From NCBI RefSeq assembly GCF_937616625.2, contig NC_065572.1:57771653-57835652 (forward strand): a stretch of 64,000 bases of DNA, in the 5' to 3' direction. Shown here piece after piece: positions 43,775-55,135 of this stretch (its first letter is position 1; each line of letters begins with the position of its first letter). A program made the position numbers and the translations under genes. The stretch is from Mercurialis annua (lineage: Eukaryota > Streptophyta > Magnoliopsida > Malpighiales > Euphorbiaceae). The notes under the pieces were generated by a model, which saw only the letters and a list, made by a program, of their open reading frames with translations, was not told the DNA's origin and searched no databases.

Positions 43775-44400
43775 TTTGTTTTTTTTAAGCCTCATTCATC
43801 TAAATCACCATTATTTCATTGATTAACAAATAATCAATAGTTAATTATATATAGTTCCTCCATCCACCGTGTTAAATACTTTATAGATTATCAAATTATC
43901 AATTTATTTTAGAAAGAATAATGAACTTTTAATTTATTTTTAAAAAGCTATCGCAGTTTACATGTATTTCAAAAAAAGATACCGGATTTTTATTTACTTC
44001 GTAAAAATTATCAAACTGTCAATTTATTACAAAAAGAATATCAAATATTATTTTGTTTTTAAAAGATTACCAAAAGTAAATTTTTTCAATCATCCAAATC
44101 ATACGAAACAATTTTAAAATAATTAGTTGTCACATAAACTAATGTGTATAAATCCTTAATTTAATTAAAAAAAAATTCATTGATAAAAAATTTAATATTT
44201 GATAACATTTTAGAAATAAATGAAAGTTTGATATCATTTTTAAAATAAATTTATGCTTGATAGCTTTTCTCGAAATAAATCAAAGTCTGGTAGTTTCTTT
44301 TAAAATAAATTGAAAGTCTGATAGCATTTTAAAAATAAATCAAAATTCGTTTTTCTTTTTAATATAGATTGATAGTATGGCAACATGGAAAGTATTTAAT
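43775..44400. repeat. Lectin upstream region, also present (interrupted) at 45905-47940
   Basis: AAGCCTCATTCATCTAAATCACCAT and TAATTATATATAGTTCCTCCATCCACCG at 43790-43870 recur near 45914-46010. The second copy is then broken by a CACTA element and a MITE. The rest (about 43890-44390, and 47690-47940) is a degenerate tandem array of 35-40 bp units with the theme ATAAATCAAAGTCTGATAGC.. / TTATCAAATTATCAATTTATT. No coding sequence accompanies the second copy. Confidence 0.65.
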
Positions 44401-45520
44401 CCTCATTTATCCATCACGTTTTGTATCAGTTAGTTCTATATGTAAATAACAAGTATGAGACCTTACTAGATTGGAATCCCACTACCCGCGTGGAATTGTT
44501 TTTCTTTTTAATGAATAGAGAATAATATTAATTTCACAAAAATAACGAAAATACTTTAATTTAAAGTTTTCGCATAAAAAATGACACAACAATACACATT
44601 AAAGATTACGACTCTAAAAAGAAGATTGCAAAATTGAATTTAAAAGAATGGAACTTTTGAAAGCATTTGGAAGAGTTGATAAACGTAAATATTAAGAGTG
44701 CAGTCCGAACGGTGAAATGCATAGGCTAAATTTTGAAGGATATACCCAGGTAGTCTGGCTCTGTAGGTATTCCCTCGTCACAAAAAAAATATTTCCTCCG
44801 TTTTAATAAAATTAAATAATTTTTTTAAGTTTAATCATATAAAATATCTCATCTTTCGTTTTTTTTGTTTATATCCCCTTCTTTTAAAATCTTTAATTTT
44901 AGTATATTCATTAAATTTCAGTTTCAATTATATCCATTTATATAAATTGGAGTGGACAAATTTTCAATTATCATGTTTATAAATTTTTATACTATAAATA
45001 CAGGAAAAATATGAAAAAATATTAAAGACAAATTTAATTTTCTTTGCATTTCATTTTATATTATGACTATAATAGAAATTAAAAAATGGGTTACAGTAAA
45101 GAAGGTTTTAAAAATGAGACCATAAAAAAATCAAAAAAGTACACTCCCTCTGTCTCATTTATTTTTATACAAAAAATAAAAAAATATTTAGCATTTTGTA
45201 ATGTCATATTTTTTTTATTTTACCCTTATTAATAATATTAAATTTTTTATATTAGTTCTATTAAGGTAATTTAAATAAAAGTAAAAAGAGAAATTTTATG
45301 CAGAAACAATGTGACGGAGAGAATAATATATTTAAATAGTTGAGTTTTTTCTTTATCATAAAATTTAAAAAACTGATATTAATGTTATTGATTCTCATAA
45401 AAAAAATACCTTCCCTCGGTTGTTTGGACCACAAGCCTAATGATTATTTATTAATATCTCTCTCTTTTGCAAATAAAAAATATCTTTGCTTCATACTTAG
45501 CTTTCCAATAGCTGTTTTGA
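44400..45520. other. AT-rich intergenic sequence with a Stowaway-like fragment
   Basis: Mostly unremarkable. CACTCCCTCTGTCTCA (about 45144) and GTGACGGAGAGAA (about 45311) may be the ends of a short Stowaway-like MITE. The stretch 45345-45520 is a copy of a repeat also present at 19389-19620, 21276-21510 and 48590-48800. Confidence 0.4.
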
Positions 45521-45648
45521 CTAAATTATAAATACATATCTTTCAATTTTAATATATTTAATAAATAATTATTTTTTAAATTATTTAAATTAAAAAATAA
45601 TTATTTATTAAATATTTTAAAATTGAAAGATATGTATTTATAATTTAG
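45521..45648. repeat. Near-perfect 128-bp foldback
   Basis: Left arm CTAAATTATAAATACATATC and onward, right arm its complement ending GATATGTATTTATAATTTAG, about 58 bp per arm with very few mismatches and a short loop. It is almost pure A/T. It looks like a small foldback MITE; no target duplication was found. Confidence 0.8.
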
Positions 45649-46020
45649 CAAAAAAAAATTCCTGCGATGGGCGGTGGTGACCGGAAAAAACTGGCTGCGA
45701 CGGGTGGCGAGTTCTGATTGAGTGGTTTAATTTGGTTGGATGGATGAATTATGTTTGATTTGGTTGTATGGGTGACTTTATATTAGGTCAGATTGAGTTG
45801 TTTTGATTTTTTATTGACTTTAGAGAATTTAGCGAGCCAAAATTTAATTTAAAAAATTTGATGATAAGAGAATATAAGTTGGAGTGTCATTGGTGATTAT
45901 TAGCCTTATTTTTAAGCCTCAGTCATCTAAATCACCATCATCTCATTAATTAACAAATTAATTATCAAATTCAACTAAAATAGTTAATTATATATACTTC
46001 CTCCATTAACCGGGTTAAAT

Positions 46021-47074
46021 CACTACTAAAATGCTTGCTTTTAGCGACTGATTTTTCCGTCGCTAAAAGCATGAAATCCGTCGGGAAAACGTTTCCCGAC
46101 GGATCCAATCCGTCGGCAAAATCTTCGTCGCTAAATTTTTGGCGACGGACCAAAAAAATTGGCGACGGATTTTTCAGAAATTGCCGACGGATTTTAGCGA
46201 CGGATTTAAATCCGTCGCTAATTACCAAAGAATAAAAAAAAATTATATCGTAAAATAAATTATTATTATTATTTAATCGGTCACACACCCGTCACACTCC
46301 GTCACCCTCCGTCCCCCACCTGTCGCCCGTCGCCCTCGGTTACCCATCCGTTGCCTCCATCACCCACTCGCAATTTTTACAAAGTTCCCAGTAGTTCACC
46401 CATCCTTCCCACTGCTCCCACTCATTACTCTTTAACTTTGAAGTTCTCTCGCGCGTATCTCCACCTGAACCAGCTCAGCTTCTTGTTATGTATAAATGTA
46501 TATTTATATTTAAATGTAACTAAAAAATTACAAATACTTCCTCCCACATTTTAAGATAATTATTTTTTATAATTAATATTTATTTTAAATAATTATTAAT
46601 GAATAGATAAATAACAATATTTTCAATATATATATTTATGTTATATTTAAATAATATTATATATAATTAAAAAAATAATTATTACTTTTTTCTTTAATAA
46701 TTATTTTTCTAAATAATTTTTTGATAAAAAATTTATTTAATTTAATATTTTTTTTACGATTTTCTTTTATTTTTTTAAATTAGTGACGGATTTAAATCCG
46801 TCGCTAAAATCCGTCGGTAATTAGCGACGGATTTAAATCCGTCGCTAAAAACGGATTTTGCAAATCCGTCGCTAAATACATCAAAAATAATTGGCGGGAG
46901 TGTTCCCGCCAACTTTAGCGACGGATTTTCCGTCGCTAAAGTTGGCGGGAACACTCCCGCCAATTTAAATGACAATTTAGCGACGGATTTTAAATCCGTC
47001 GGTAAAAAAAAATTAGCGACGAATTTTGAATCCGTCGCTAAAATCCGTCGGTAAAACACAGTTTTTTAGTAGTG
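46021..47074. mobile_element. Non-autonomous CACTA (CMC) element
   Basis: Termini CACTACTAAAA and TTTTTAGTAGTG with the 3-bp duplication AAT (46018-46020 and 47075-47077). Subterminal zones are packed with TTAGCGACGGATTT / AAATCCGTCGCTAAAA in both orientations, the usual transposase-binding array. An essentially perfect 75-bp palindrome (46890-46964) built on TTGGCGGGAGTGTTCCCGCCAA lies toward the right end. No transposase is encoded. The similar sequence at 43868-43890 gives the unoccupied site (GTTAAATACTTTA). Confidence 0.93.
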
Positions 47075-47145
47075 AATACTTTAAAAATTAATGAATAATT
47101 AATTTATTTCAGAAAAGATACTGAATTTTGATTTATTTTTAATAG

Positions 47146-47653
47146 GCCTAATACCTTAAAAAAAACGCTGACCTTATAACCCTTATTCGATTCTACCATG
47201 ACGTTGAAAATTTATCAATTTTATCCTATTTCACACTTTATCGTTTTAATTGTACCCTGAAATATTTGATTGACGTCTTTTTTATTTGAAAAAAAAATTC
47301 AAAAACGTTCTCCATGTATAACATATATTAATTGTACATGTTTAAACTTTGTTTAGATTTAGTTAAATTAATTAAAAATTTAAATTAATTTTAATTTTAT
47401 TATGGTTTTTAGTTAGTTTTTAAAAATAATGGATTTAAGTGTATTTTTTTAATGGAAATGAATTTAATTTTATCTTTAAACATGGTTAATTGAATTATTT
47501 CATCATTTAAGTAAAAAAAATTGATTAAAAAATAAAACTTGGGGTGCAATAGAAACGATAAAATGCGAAATAGGGTAAAATTGACAAGTTTTCAACGTTA
47601 GAGTAGGATCGAAAGGAGCTATAAGATCAAGTTTTTTTTTTAAGGCATTAGGC
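47146..47653. mobile_element. 508-bp long-TIR MITE
   Basis: Left end GCCTAATACCTTAAAAAAAA and right end its inverse (AAGGCATTAGGC), with about 115 bp of inverted similarity including TCAATTTTATCCTATTTC and its complement. Flanks TTTTTAATA and TTTTTTAAA suggest an eroded 9-bp duplication. No GC-rich core. It lies in the second copy of the lectin upstream region. Confidence 0.75.
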
Positions 47654-47939
47654 TTTTTTAAAAATCTATTACATTTAAATTTATTGCAAAAAAGAAATTG
47701 AACTTTGATTTATTTCGAAAAGGTTATCAAATTATCAATATATTACAAAAAGAATATCAAACATCATTTTTTTAAAACATTATCAAAAGTAAATTTTTCC
47801 AATCATACAAATCATACGAGAAAATCTTAGAATAATTATTTACCACATAAACTATATGTGCATAATATCCTCAATTTAATTAAAAAAACTTTTCATAGAT
47901 GAAAAAAATTAATACTATTTGATAATATTTAAAAATAAA

Positions 47940-48500
47940 TTTTACGGAAGGAGAAAAATTTATTCCTCCTTCAGATCGTACCTCCTTTTTTGAAGGAGGC
48001 ACAATACTTCTTTCAAAAGAAGGAGGAACGATCTGTTCCACCTGAAAAGGAGGAAAAACGTGTTCTTCCTTCTATGAAGGAGGAGCTTCATGGAAGTTCA
48101 TGGAAGGAGGATGGCAGCTCCTCCTTCCACGGAAGGAGGAAGGCGGCGGTGCGTAGAAATATTTTTTTAAAAAAATTAATTTAATCGGGTTTCAATTTTT
48201 AAAAATTTATTGATAATTGATATAAATTAAATAGAAAAATTATTATTATTATTTGTTAAATTTTGTGAGAAAAGGGTTGTTTTTGTACTAAAAACAACAT
48301 TAATATTTAATTAGAATATACGCTAAAAATGAAAAATTATTTTAAACTTTTTTCTCAATAAAAAGAGGTCAATTTAATATCACGTGGGTAGAGGTAAGAC
48401 ATAAGAATCCAAATTAGGATCCAAATGATTTTTTTTGTATATTAGAGAATAAATGCAAAACACGTTAAAGTTTGATGGTTGTTAAGTAATTAAGTCTTAA
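47940..48500. mobile_element. Long-TIR MITE, right half only
   Basis: Core of GGAGGAGC / GGAAGGAGG palindromes and tandem words (about 47945-48145, for example TCATGGAAGTTCATGGAAGG), then AT-rich sequence, GGTAGAGGTAAGACATAAGAATCC, and a TTAAGTAATTAAG end near 48500. The frame 47990-48184 lies in the core and is an artefact of the repeats. Confidence 0.55.
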
Positions 48501-48589
48501 AATTATGATGCATTTATGCTGACTATTCCGTATTGAAGTATAAAATTCTATTATTTTTTTATTTTAGATAAATTTTTAAATCTTCCTTT

Positions 48590-48850
48590 TTTCTATCATA
48601 CAATTTAAAAAACTGACATAAATGTTATTTATTTATTTTTTAAAAAAAAATCTTCCCTCGGTTGTTTGATGGGTTGGATATATAATTGGACCACAAGCCT
48701 AATAATGATAACTGCCTCCATTTCTTTGTCTCTTTTTTGCAAAATAAAAAGTATCTTTGCTTCATACTTGGCTTTCGAACGGCTATTACAGCCAAAACAA
48801 TCCACTTCGGTCCTTTCCTTTTTCTTTTCAATTGACTATCTTATCCTTCA
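48590..48850. repeat. Dispersed repeat, fourth copy
   Basis: ACTGACATAAATGTTATTT, TCCCTCGGTTGTTTGATGG, TTGGACCACAAGCCTAATAATGATAACTGC and TTTGCTTCATACTTGGCTTTCGAACGGC match 19389-19625, 21276-21510 and 45358-45520. It has no open frame. It includes TTGGATATATA, which could be a TATA-like motif, so it may be a duplicated promoter or leader; this is not provable here. Confidence 0.6.
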
Positions 48851-48859
48851 ATTATTTTT

Positions 48860-50205
48860 GACAAAAGGTACAGAAACATCCTCGCAAGTTTGACAAAAAT
48901 ATAGATTAGTTTTTCTATTTTTCTGGATATAATTAAGCCCTTTTTATTTTCAAATAGAACAAATAACCCTTTTTGTCCAGCACCATTAGAAACACTCGTT
49001 AATGGCTGACATGTTTCTCATAATCATATAGAAAATAAATTTAAAAATAATTTTAGAATTAATTTCACATATCACGTAAAAATCCCAATTTATTCTCACA
49101 AATACGACAGCGGGTTTCACTTTTGAAATTCACGATGCTTACTTTTCTTTTCTCATTTTTAACCTTTCCATTTTCAAAAGTGTGTCATCCTTTTTTTTTC
49201 ACGTTTCACGCATTAATCTTGTTGCCGGTTTCTTCCTGTCCTCCTTTCCTCAAGACCGGCGATTAGTTGTTGTTGTATTGTTGTATCATTCGGCTGCTTC
49301 CCCGGCGGAGCAACTGGGTGGCATCATCGAAAGATTGTCGGCAAATAACAGATCCGACGACCCGCAACATCTCCTTACGTTCTTCATCGGCACCAACATC
49401 TCCTTATTTAGATTCAAAGGTTTTTCAACATATGAGATCCAGTGAATTGCTCCTTTAGATCAGCAATCCTAATCGCAACATATGTTTCTCTTTTGCCAAT
49501 CATAAATGATTTTGAATTGGTGAAGCAATTAGGGCAGGAGGAGGACGGGTGGGCGCAGAGGATGCAGGAGGTGTAGAGACGATGGTGGACGCCGCTGACT
49601 TTAACGTGGAGGAGGAGGATGAATGTTTCTTTAGTATTGAAGTTTCCGCATGTTGCTGTTTACTTGAAACGACAATTTTCTGATTCACTGGCTATGACTT
49701 TGGTTTGATGGTTTCAGTTGTTCACTTGAAACCATGCCAAAAGATCTTAAATATGAGAATTATTTGATTTTAATTGTTGAATATATTTATTTTTCAAGTG
49801 GAAATATTTCCGGCCTTGTTTGGAATAAATCTTTTGTAAGAATTCAGTTTGATTTAAATTATTTAAATTTTTTGTATTTTTTCTTGAATTTTTTGATTCT
49901 GGTAACTATAATTTCTCCTTCTCATTGACCATTTTAGATTTAGTCGAATTGAATTCTTGCATTTTTACTCTATTACAATGAAGTTGTATATGAATTTTTT
50001 TTCTTGAATATGGACGTGACTTTGTAGTTCAAGCCATTTTCTCCTTTTGGTTTTTATGGTACAAGAAATGTTAGCAATCAGCTCAAAATTATTAAAGCAC
50101 TCACTTAAAACGTTTAACAAACCCTATAGTAGTTAAGCTATCACATAAGCTAGGCAATGCAACCGAAGGTCCAATGTACGTAGAGAAGAAATTAATGATA
50201 AAACC
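48860..50205. other. Intergenic sequence, no gene recognised
   Basis: 49140-49640 is less AT-rich than its surroundings (for example GCTTCCCCGGCGGAGCAACTGG near 49300), and short frames overlap on both strands, but none resembles a known protein. It could be an eroded exon. The rest is AT-rich. Confidence 0.4.
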
Positions 50206-50207
50206 TA

Positions 50208-50490
50208 CTCCTTCCGTCCTAATAGAGTTGACTATTTTGCCTTTATCACACAGTTTAACAAAAGTAATTATTATTTATGATTTTTATAAAAAAATTCTTA
50301 TTTTTCTTGTCATACCCCTATTTAATATAGGGTCCACTTACAATTTACTTACAACGTATTCATTAGTGGATTTTAAATAGGAGTAATAGAGGAAAATTGA
50401 GTGTAAAAGTTAGTTATTTTTTGGAAGTGGACAAGAGTTTTGGGACAAAAAAATTTCTCAAAGTGGACAACTCTATTGGGACGGAGGAAG
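50208..50490. mobile_element. Stowaway MITE, 283 bp
   Basis: Ends CTCCTTCCGTCCTAATAGAGTTG (left) and CAACTCTATTGGGACGGAGGAAG (right), flanked by the TA dinucleotide on both sides (50206-50207, 50491-50492). These are the classical termini and target of Stowaway (Tc1/mariner) MITEs in plants. Non-coding. Confidence 0.92.
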
Positions 50491-50492
50491 TA

Positions 50493-51578
50493 TTATGTTT
50501 TTGTATAATCGGGACTTATTAAACACCAAATTTATATCCAATTTTGGATTTCACGGAACACCAACCCAAACTCCTGTCTTTTTGCACTCACTCTCCTCAG
50601 ATTGGGAATTGGCAATTTAGCTGCTTCGCGTATTACGAAAACCGTATTGCCCGAATACTTATAATAGGATAAAACTTCAGATATCAAGTGCTTTCTTCTG
50701 CTGATTTCATTCCCTCTTGGGCACTGTTTCATGAGTGAGAAAGTCTTGATCATGCTATCCTAGTTCTTGTTTATCATGCTGTTAATGGTGCTGATAATCT
50801 AATGCACTAAACTATGGCAGGTTGAACTTTTCCGGAATGACCAGCACCGCCTGAGGATTGTGGTAGACAGTGAGAATGAAGTAGACCTGATGGTTCATTC
50901 CAGGCATTTGCGGGATGTCATCGTCCTTGTGATCCGAGGCCTAGCTCAGAGATTCAATAGTACATCTCTCAATTCTCTCCTCAAAATAGAGACATGAAGT
51001 CAATTAATAGAAAAAGTTTATTCCCTAATTTTTACAGAATCATTATTTTTATTGTTGTCATTCTGGTTTTTCTATGTAAGATGTGTAGTGCTCGAAAATT
51101 GCTGGGTGTGTTAAAATTTTTTTGTATAGTATTACATCAATTCTGATATTAAGTAGTTCCAGAAAACCACTGAAACCATAAGCTAACAAAATCACTGAAA
51201 CCATAAGCTAATGAAGCTCCAACCCAAGATTAATTTTTAATTAATCAAGAATATAAACTTTTTTTTATGAAATCAAGAATATAAACTAGTCACTCGCTTA
51301 GCGCATATAACCCTGCAAGTAAATATTTTTCCTAAGAAGGCTATAAATAAAATGGAAGTAATAATAATGAGTACATCTTGGACAAATAACAAGTGAAATG
51401 TACTAAAAACTCAACAACTTAGAAAAGAAAATGAGTGTAAATCTTAGTGATAATAGCGTTTGGCATATCTTATCTATGTTGGCTTGAACATTTTCGAATT
51501 GAGGATATAAATAGATTCGATAACATACTTTATGCATTTTTATAATTAGTTCATGAAAACAAACATAACTAATCTATA
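50493..51578. other. Intergenic; one exon-like stretch at about 50820-50997
   Basis: A plus-strand frame at about 50822-50997 reads ELFRNDQHRLRIVVDSENEV and continues DLMVHSRHLRDVIVLVIRG before a TGA. Its composition is protein-like, but I do not recognise the family. It has no start codon or neighbouring exons that I can connect. It may be a captured or decayed exon. The remainder is AT-rich. Confidence 0.35.
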
Positions 51579-52066
51579 TCTATACTATATATAAATGCAC
51601 GGATGGGGGGTGGGAGGGACATGCAAATTTAATGAATAATCCTTTTCAGTTTACTACTAAATAAAAGTTTTATAATCATTAACTAATTAGTTATTTAATT
51701 AATCACTATTGTAATTAAAGTTTTAATTAGAATAGGTAGCTAAATTATCTCCAAATTAGTAGGAATATATATTTTTTAGTTTGATTGAACTACAAAATTA
51801 AAATACTGTATTTGGTCAATATATTATTATTCAAATTTCTATCTTATTATTTTTAAAGATATTATTAATAAAATTAAGTTAATTATTTAATTATGGTTAT
51901 TATAAAACCACAAGAAGAATAAATTTAGTATGGAAAAAAATTTTGATAACCGAATATATTAATATTAATTATAAATAAAAATTGATATAATTATAATAAA
52001 TTTATTTATATGTTCATTGAGGAGTTACGTTACGAGTCACGTGCATAGCACGTAATGTGAAACTAG
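51579..52066 (+). mobile_element. Non-autonomous Helitron, 488 bp
   Basis: Starts TCTATACTATATATAAATGC and ends CTAG. A perfect stem ACGTGC-ATA-GCACGT lies at 52039-52053, ten bases before the CTAG end. The host dinucleotide is A|T and there is no target duplication. All are diagnostic of Helitrons. The interior is AT-rich and non-coding. Confidence 0.9.
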
Positions 52067-53764
52067 TACATATAAAGGGATAAAGAAATTTAAACACCAA
52101 ATTTATAATTATCCAAAAAACCTACCTATCAAAATACTAAAAAAATAAATAGAAAACTCTCCCTAAATATTCACAGGTGCAGATGGAAAATCTGATGAAC
52201 GATGCTGCATCGATGGATCCCATTATAAAGACGTCTATAACAATGGAAGTAGATGGCAACCATGGCACCAATGGTACTCCCCACAGTTTAGACTTCCTTG
52301 TTTGCTTTAGTATCAGCTGTAGTGCTAATGTGGAGAAAAACCAAATCGGCACGGTTATTACATAATCGATCTAGCCATATGAGACTACCCAGTAAATAGC
52401 GGAGGCGATTGAGGATGCTACAATTAGGCCTAACAGTCTGATGAGCTTCTTTTTGTCGACATTCGAGGTCTCATCAGTAGCATAATATCGTCTCACCAAC
52501 AATGCAAGAGCTGCAAGAGAAGATGAAAAGATTGGAGCTGGACAGAAGGTTTGCCAAAACATCAAGGTTTGCAAAGAAAGCAGTAATACAGTTTTCTACA
52601 GTCATGCAAATTGTGGCAATCACCGGGGTGCCATTTTTTTATTGACGGAAGCGAGTAATGGCGGTGCCATGTGCGTTCTGCCAATATGAGTGAAATATCG
52701 AGATTGTCCGATCACATTAGTTAGCAAAACTGTTGTCATCCCTTTCAACGCACCCAATCCAACGATATATTTCGCCCAGTTCGTACTTGTAGCTTGAAAT
52801 GCCACCGTGAATGGCGCATCAGCATCAATCTGGGTGTAAGGCTGCATTAAGCTGAGCGTTCCTGCAAGAACACAGTGAAGTACCACAATAACCGACATGG
52901 AGCCTATTAGTCCAAACGGGATATCTCGACCAGGGTTTTTGTAATAACCCGTAAGATTTTTAAGGAAAAGTCGTACCAGAAATATTTGGAGTTTAGAAAT
53001 TCAAGTAAGAAGGACGGAAAAGAGATTAGACTTTAGAATTTTGTCGGGTCTTAGAAAATTTAAGAAATCAATAATATAAAGTCTAAGTTAAAATTTTATT
53101 TTTCAAGAACATTTATTAGTGGGATTATAAATAAATAAGAAATTAGTCGTAACTAATAAATTAAGTGCCCAAATAAAAGATACAAATAAAATTACTACGA
53201 AAATTTATTAAGTTTAAGAAACGATTCGGGTTTAGCATGACGACGTTTACGGAAGTGAAATAAAGTATAATTTAAGTTAAAAAAAAAAAGAGGACCTAAG
53301 ATTAATTAAAGCCTATTTCTATTGTTAAGCCCATTTACCCAAAGCCCACTAACTAAACCCATTAGCTATTAATCATAATCTTATATTTTCTCTTATCTTC
53401 CACCACAAGGCACAAAAGACCAAACTCTCATCCTCACCAAGCTCTCATTGCCGAACCCACCCCTTCCTCCATCACCACCATTAATCAACTTCAAGCTAAG
53501 GTATTTTGAAGGAAAAATCAATTAAAAAAAAATCAAAGGTAAACTCTTTCTTTCATTTATTTAAAGCTTGGTTGGTTAATTAAGGTCAATTAGGTTTTGG
53601 AGAATTATGAAAGAATTTTAAACAATTTATTTTCAGCTTTATTAATTGGTGAATTGTGTTGATAAAATGATAAGTTTAAGAGGTGATTTTGAGCTGAAAT
53701 TTGTCAAGTAATTAGGGGAAATTATGGCGGATTTTTGGTGTGAAAATTAACGTTATCCGGCGAC

Positions 53765-53910
53765 CGGAGGTAGCTCCGGTGAGCAGCAAAGGCTGCTCAC
53801 CATGAGCAGCCCCTACGGGCAGAATTCTGCCGCAGGGCAGCAGCTCTGCTCTTAAAGAGCAGAGCTGCGGCAGCCTTTGAGGGCTGCAATTGCAGCCCTC
53901 GGACGTCGGG
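53765..53910. repeat. GC-rich palindromic cassette in the solo LTR
   Basis: Consecutive inverted repeats: GGTAGCTCCGGTGAGCAGC..., GAGCAGCCC..., CTGCTCTTAAAGAGCAG (53850-53870 zone) and GGGCTGCAATTGCAGCCC (about 53882-53899). It lies downstream of an AAAGGTAAAC donor-like site, the same relative place as the palindrome array at 36716-36908, but with unrelated sequence. Confidence 0.75.
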
Positions 53911-54954
53911 GGAGAGGTGAACTTTGACGTATATCGGTCCTCGTTCGTGTAGTTTTGATTGGTGCGATTAAACGCAAGTTTGACGGGTTATTAGCAATAA
54001 ACAATGTTAATAGAAAATGACTTATATAAGTGTTTAGGAAATGGAAAAAATTATATGAATACATATTTTTAGATTAAGTTAAGATTAGTTATTAGTTAGT
54101 TAAAATGATAATTAAGATTGATTATGAAAAATGGAATTTAGTTAAAGATTAAAAGCTATAAATAGAAGTTTAAGTTACGACTAAAACGTAACGTCTAAGT
54201 AAAATTGGGTTGTTAGGAAGTTGTTTGCAAATTTGAGATAAGTTGAATACTAACATAATGTTAGCTATTCAAAATGTTGAGATTGAGCTCGGAATGTGTT
54301 AGTCATTTGCAAACCTTGTCGATAAACAAAACTTTGACGATTAACATGTCAAGTTGCTAGAAGTTTGTAAACTTCTATTTAATAAATTCTTGGATTTAGG
54401 ATTGTATGAAATTGGAGATAAAAGTTGAACTAAAGTTCAATGGAAACAATTAAGAATTTTTATTAGACCTTAAAAAGGTCTACTTAGTTAGTTTTATGTC
54501 GAGGGTAGACGCGGTTAAATTATAGCGAATTAAGTGTGCGTTTTATCTTAAGTCTATAAAGTCTATCGAGTTACAGTCTTATTTAAGTTAATTTACATCT
54601 TATTTAGATCCGGCAAGGAACGCAGCTAACGGACAAGGAGCACCTTAAGCTAGACGGCAGTTAATCGATCGAGGTTTTAGGAGTAGCAAGCGGTGAGTTT
54701 ATATATGTTTACATTTGACGTATTACCTGTGCATTACTTTTAAATGCAAAACTTTTATATAAATTGCATAACATTGTTTTATTATTAAAATGTTTATTAT
54801 AAATGGCATGCATCATTGTTTTGAAACCAATGTAAGTCCGATGGAACAAGCTTTCCTATTGGGCGGCAATAGGAACTGTGTGATCACCAGTTTTGATTTG
54901 AACGCTTTATAATTAGAAATGTGAAATAAAAAGGAGGATTATGCTTTTGGATAG

Positions 54955-55135
54955 ATACGAGAGTAACTCGGTAGAACTATCTCGGGACCCGTATCTAGAG
55001 AGTAACTCGGTTGAATTATCTCGGGACTCACACCTTGGGATTAAGTAGTGGTGTGAGTAACTCGGTTGAACTATCTCGGGACTATGCCACGTGGTAACGG
55101 TAATTCGGTCGAACTATCTCGGGACCGTATCGCTA
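54955..55135. repeat. Four tandem units in the solo LTR
   Basis: GAGTAACTCGGTTGAACTATCTCGGGAC-like units occur four times (near 54960, 55000, 55052 and 55097), with variable spacers of about 15-30 bp. This corresponds to the GTGGCTGGGCCACCAGCGAG pair in the related LTRs at 30.7 and 37.6 kb. Confidence 0.75.

Noticed and set aside
47990..48184. Small basic/acidic protein from 47990
   Set aside because: The frame coincides with the repetitive GGAGGAGC core of a MITE.
49140..49640. Possible first exon of a gene
   Set aside because: No start, splice context or similarity that I can support; only base composition stands out.
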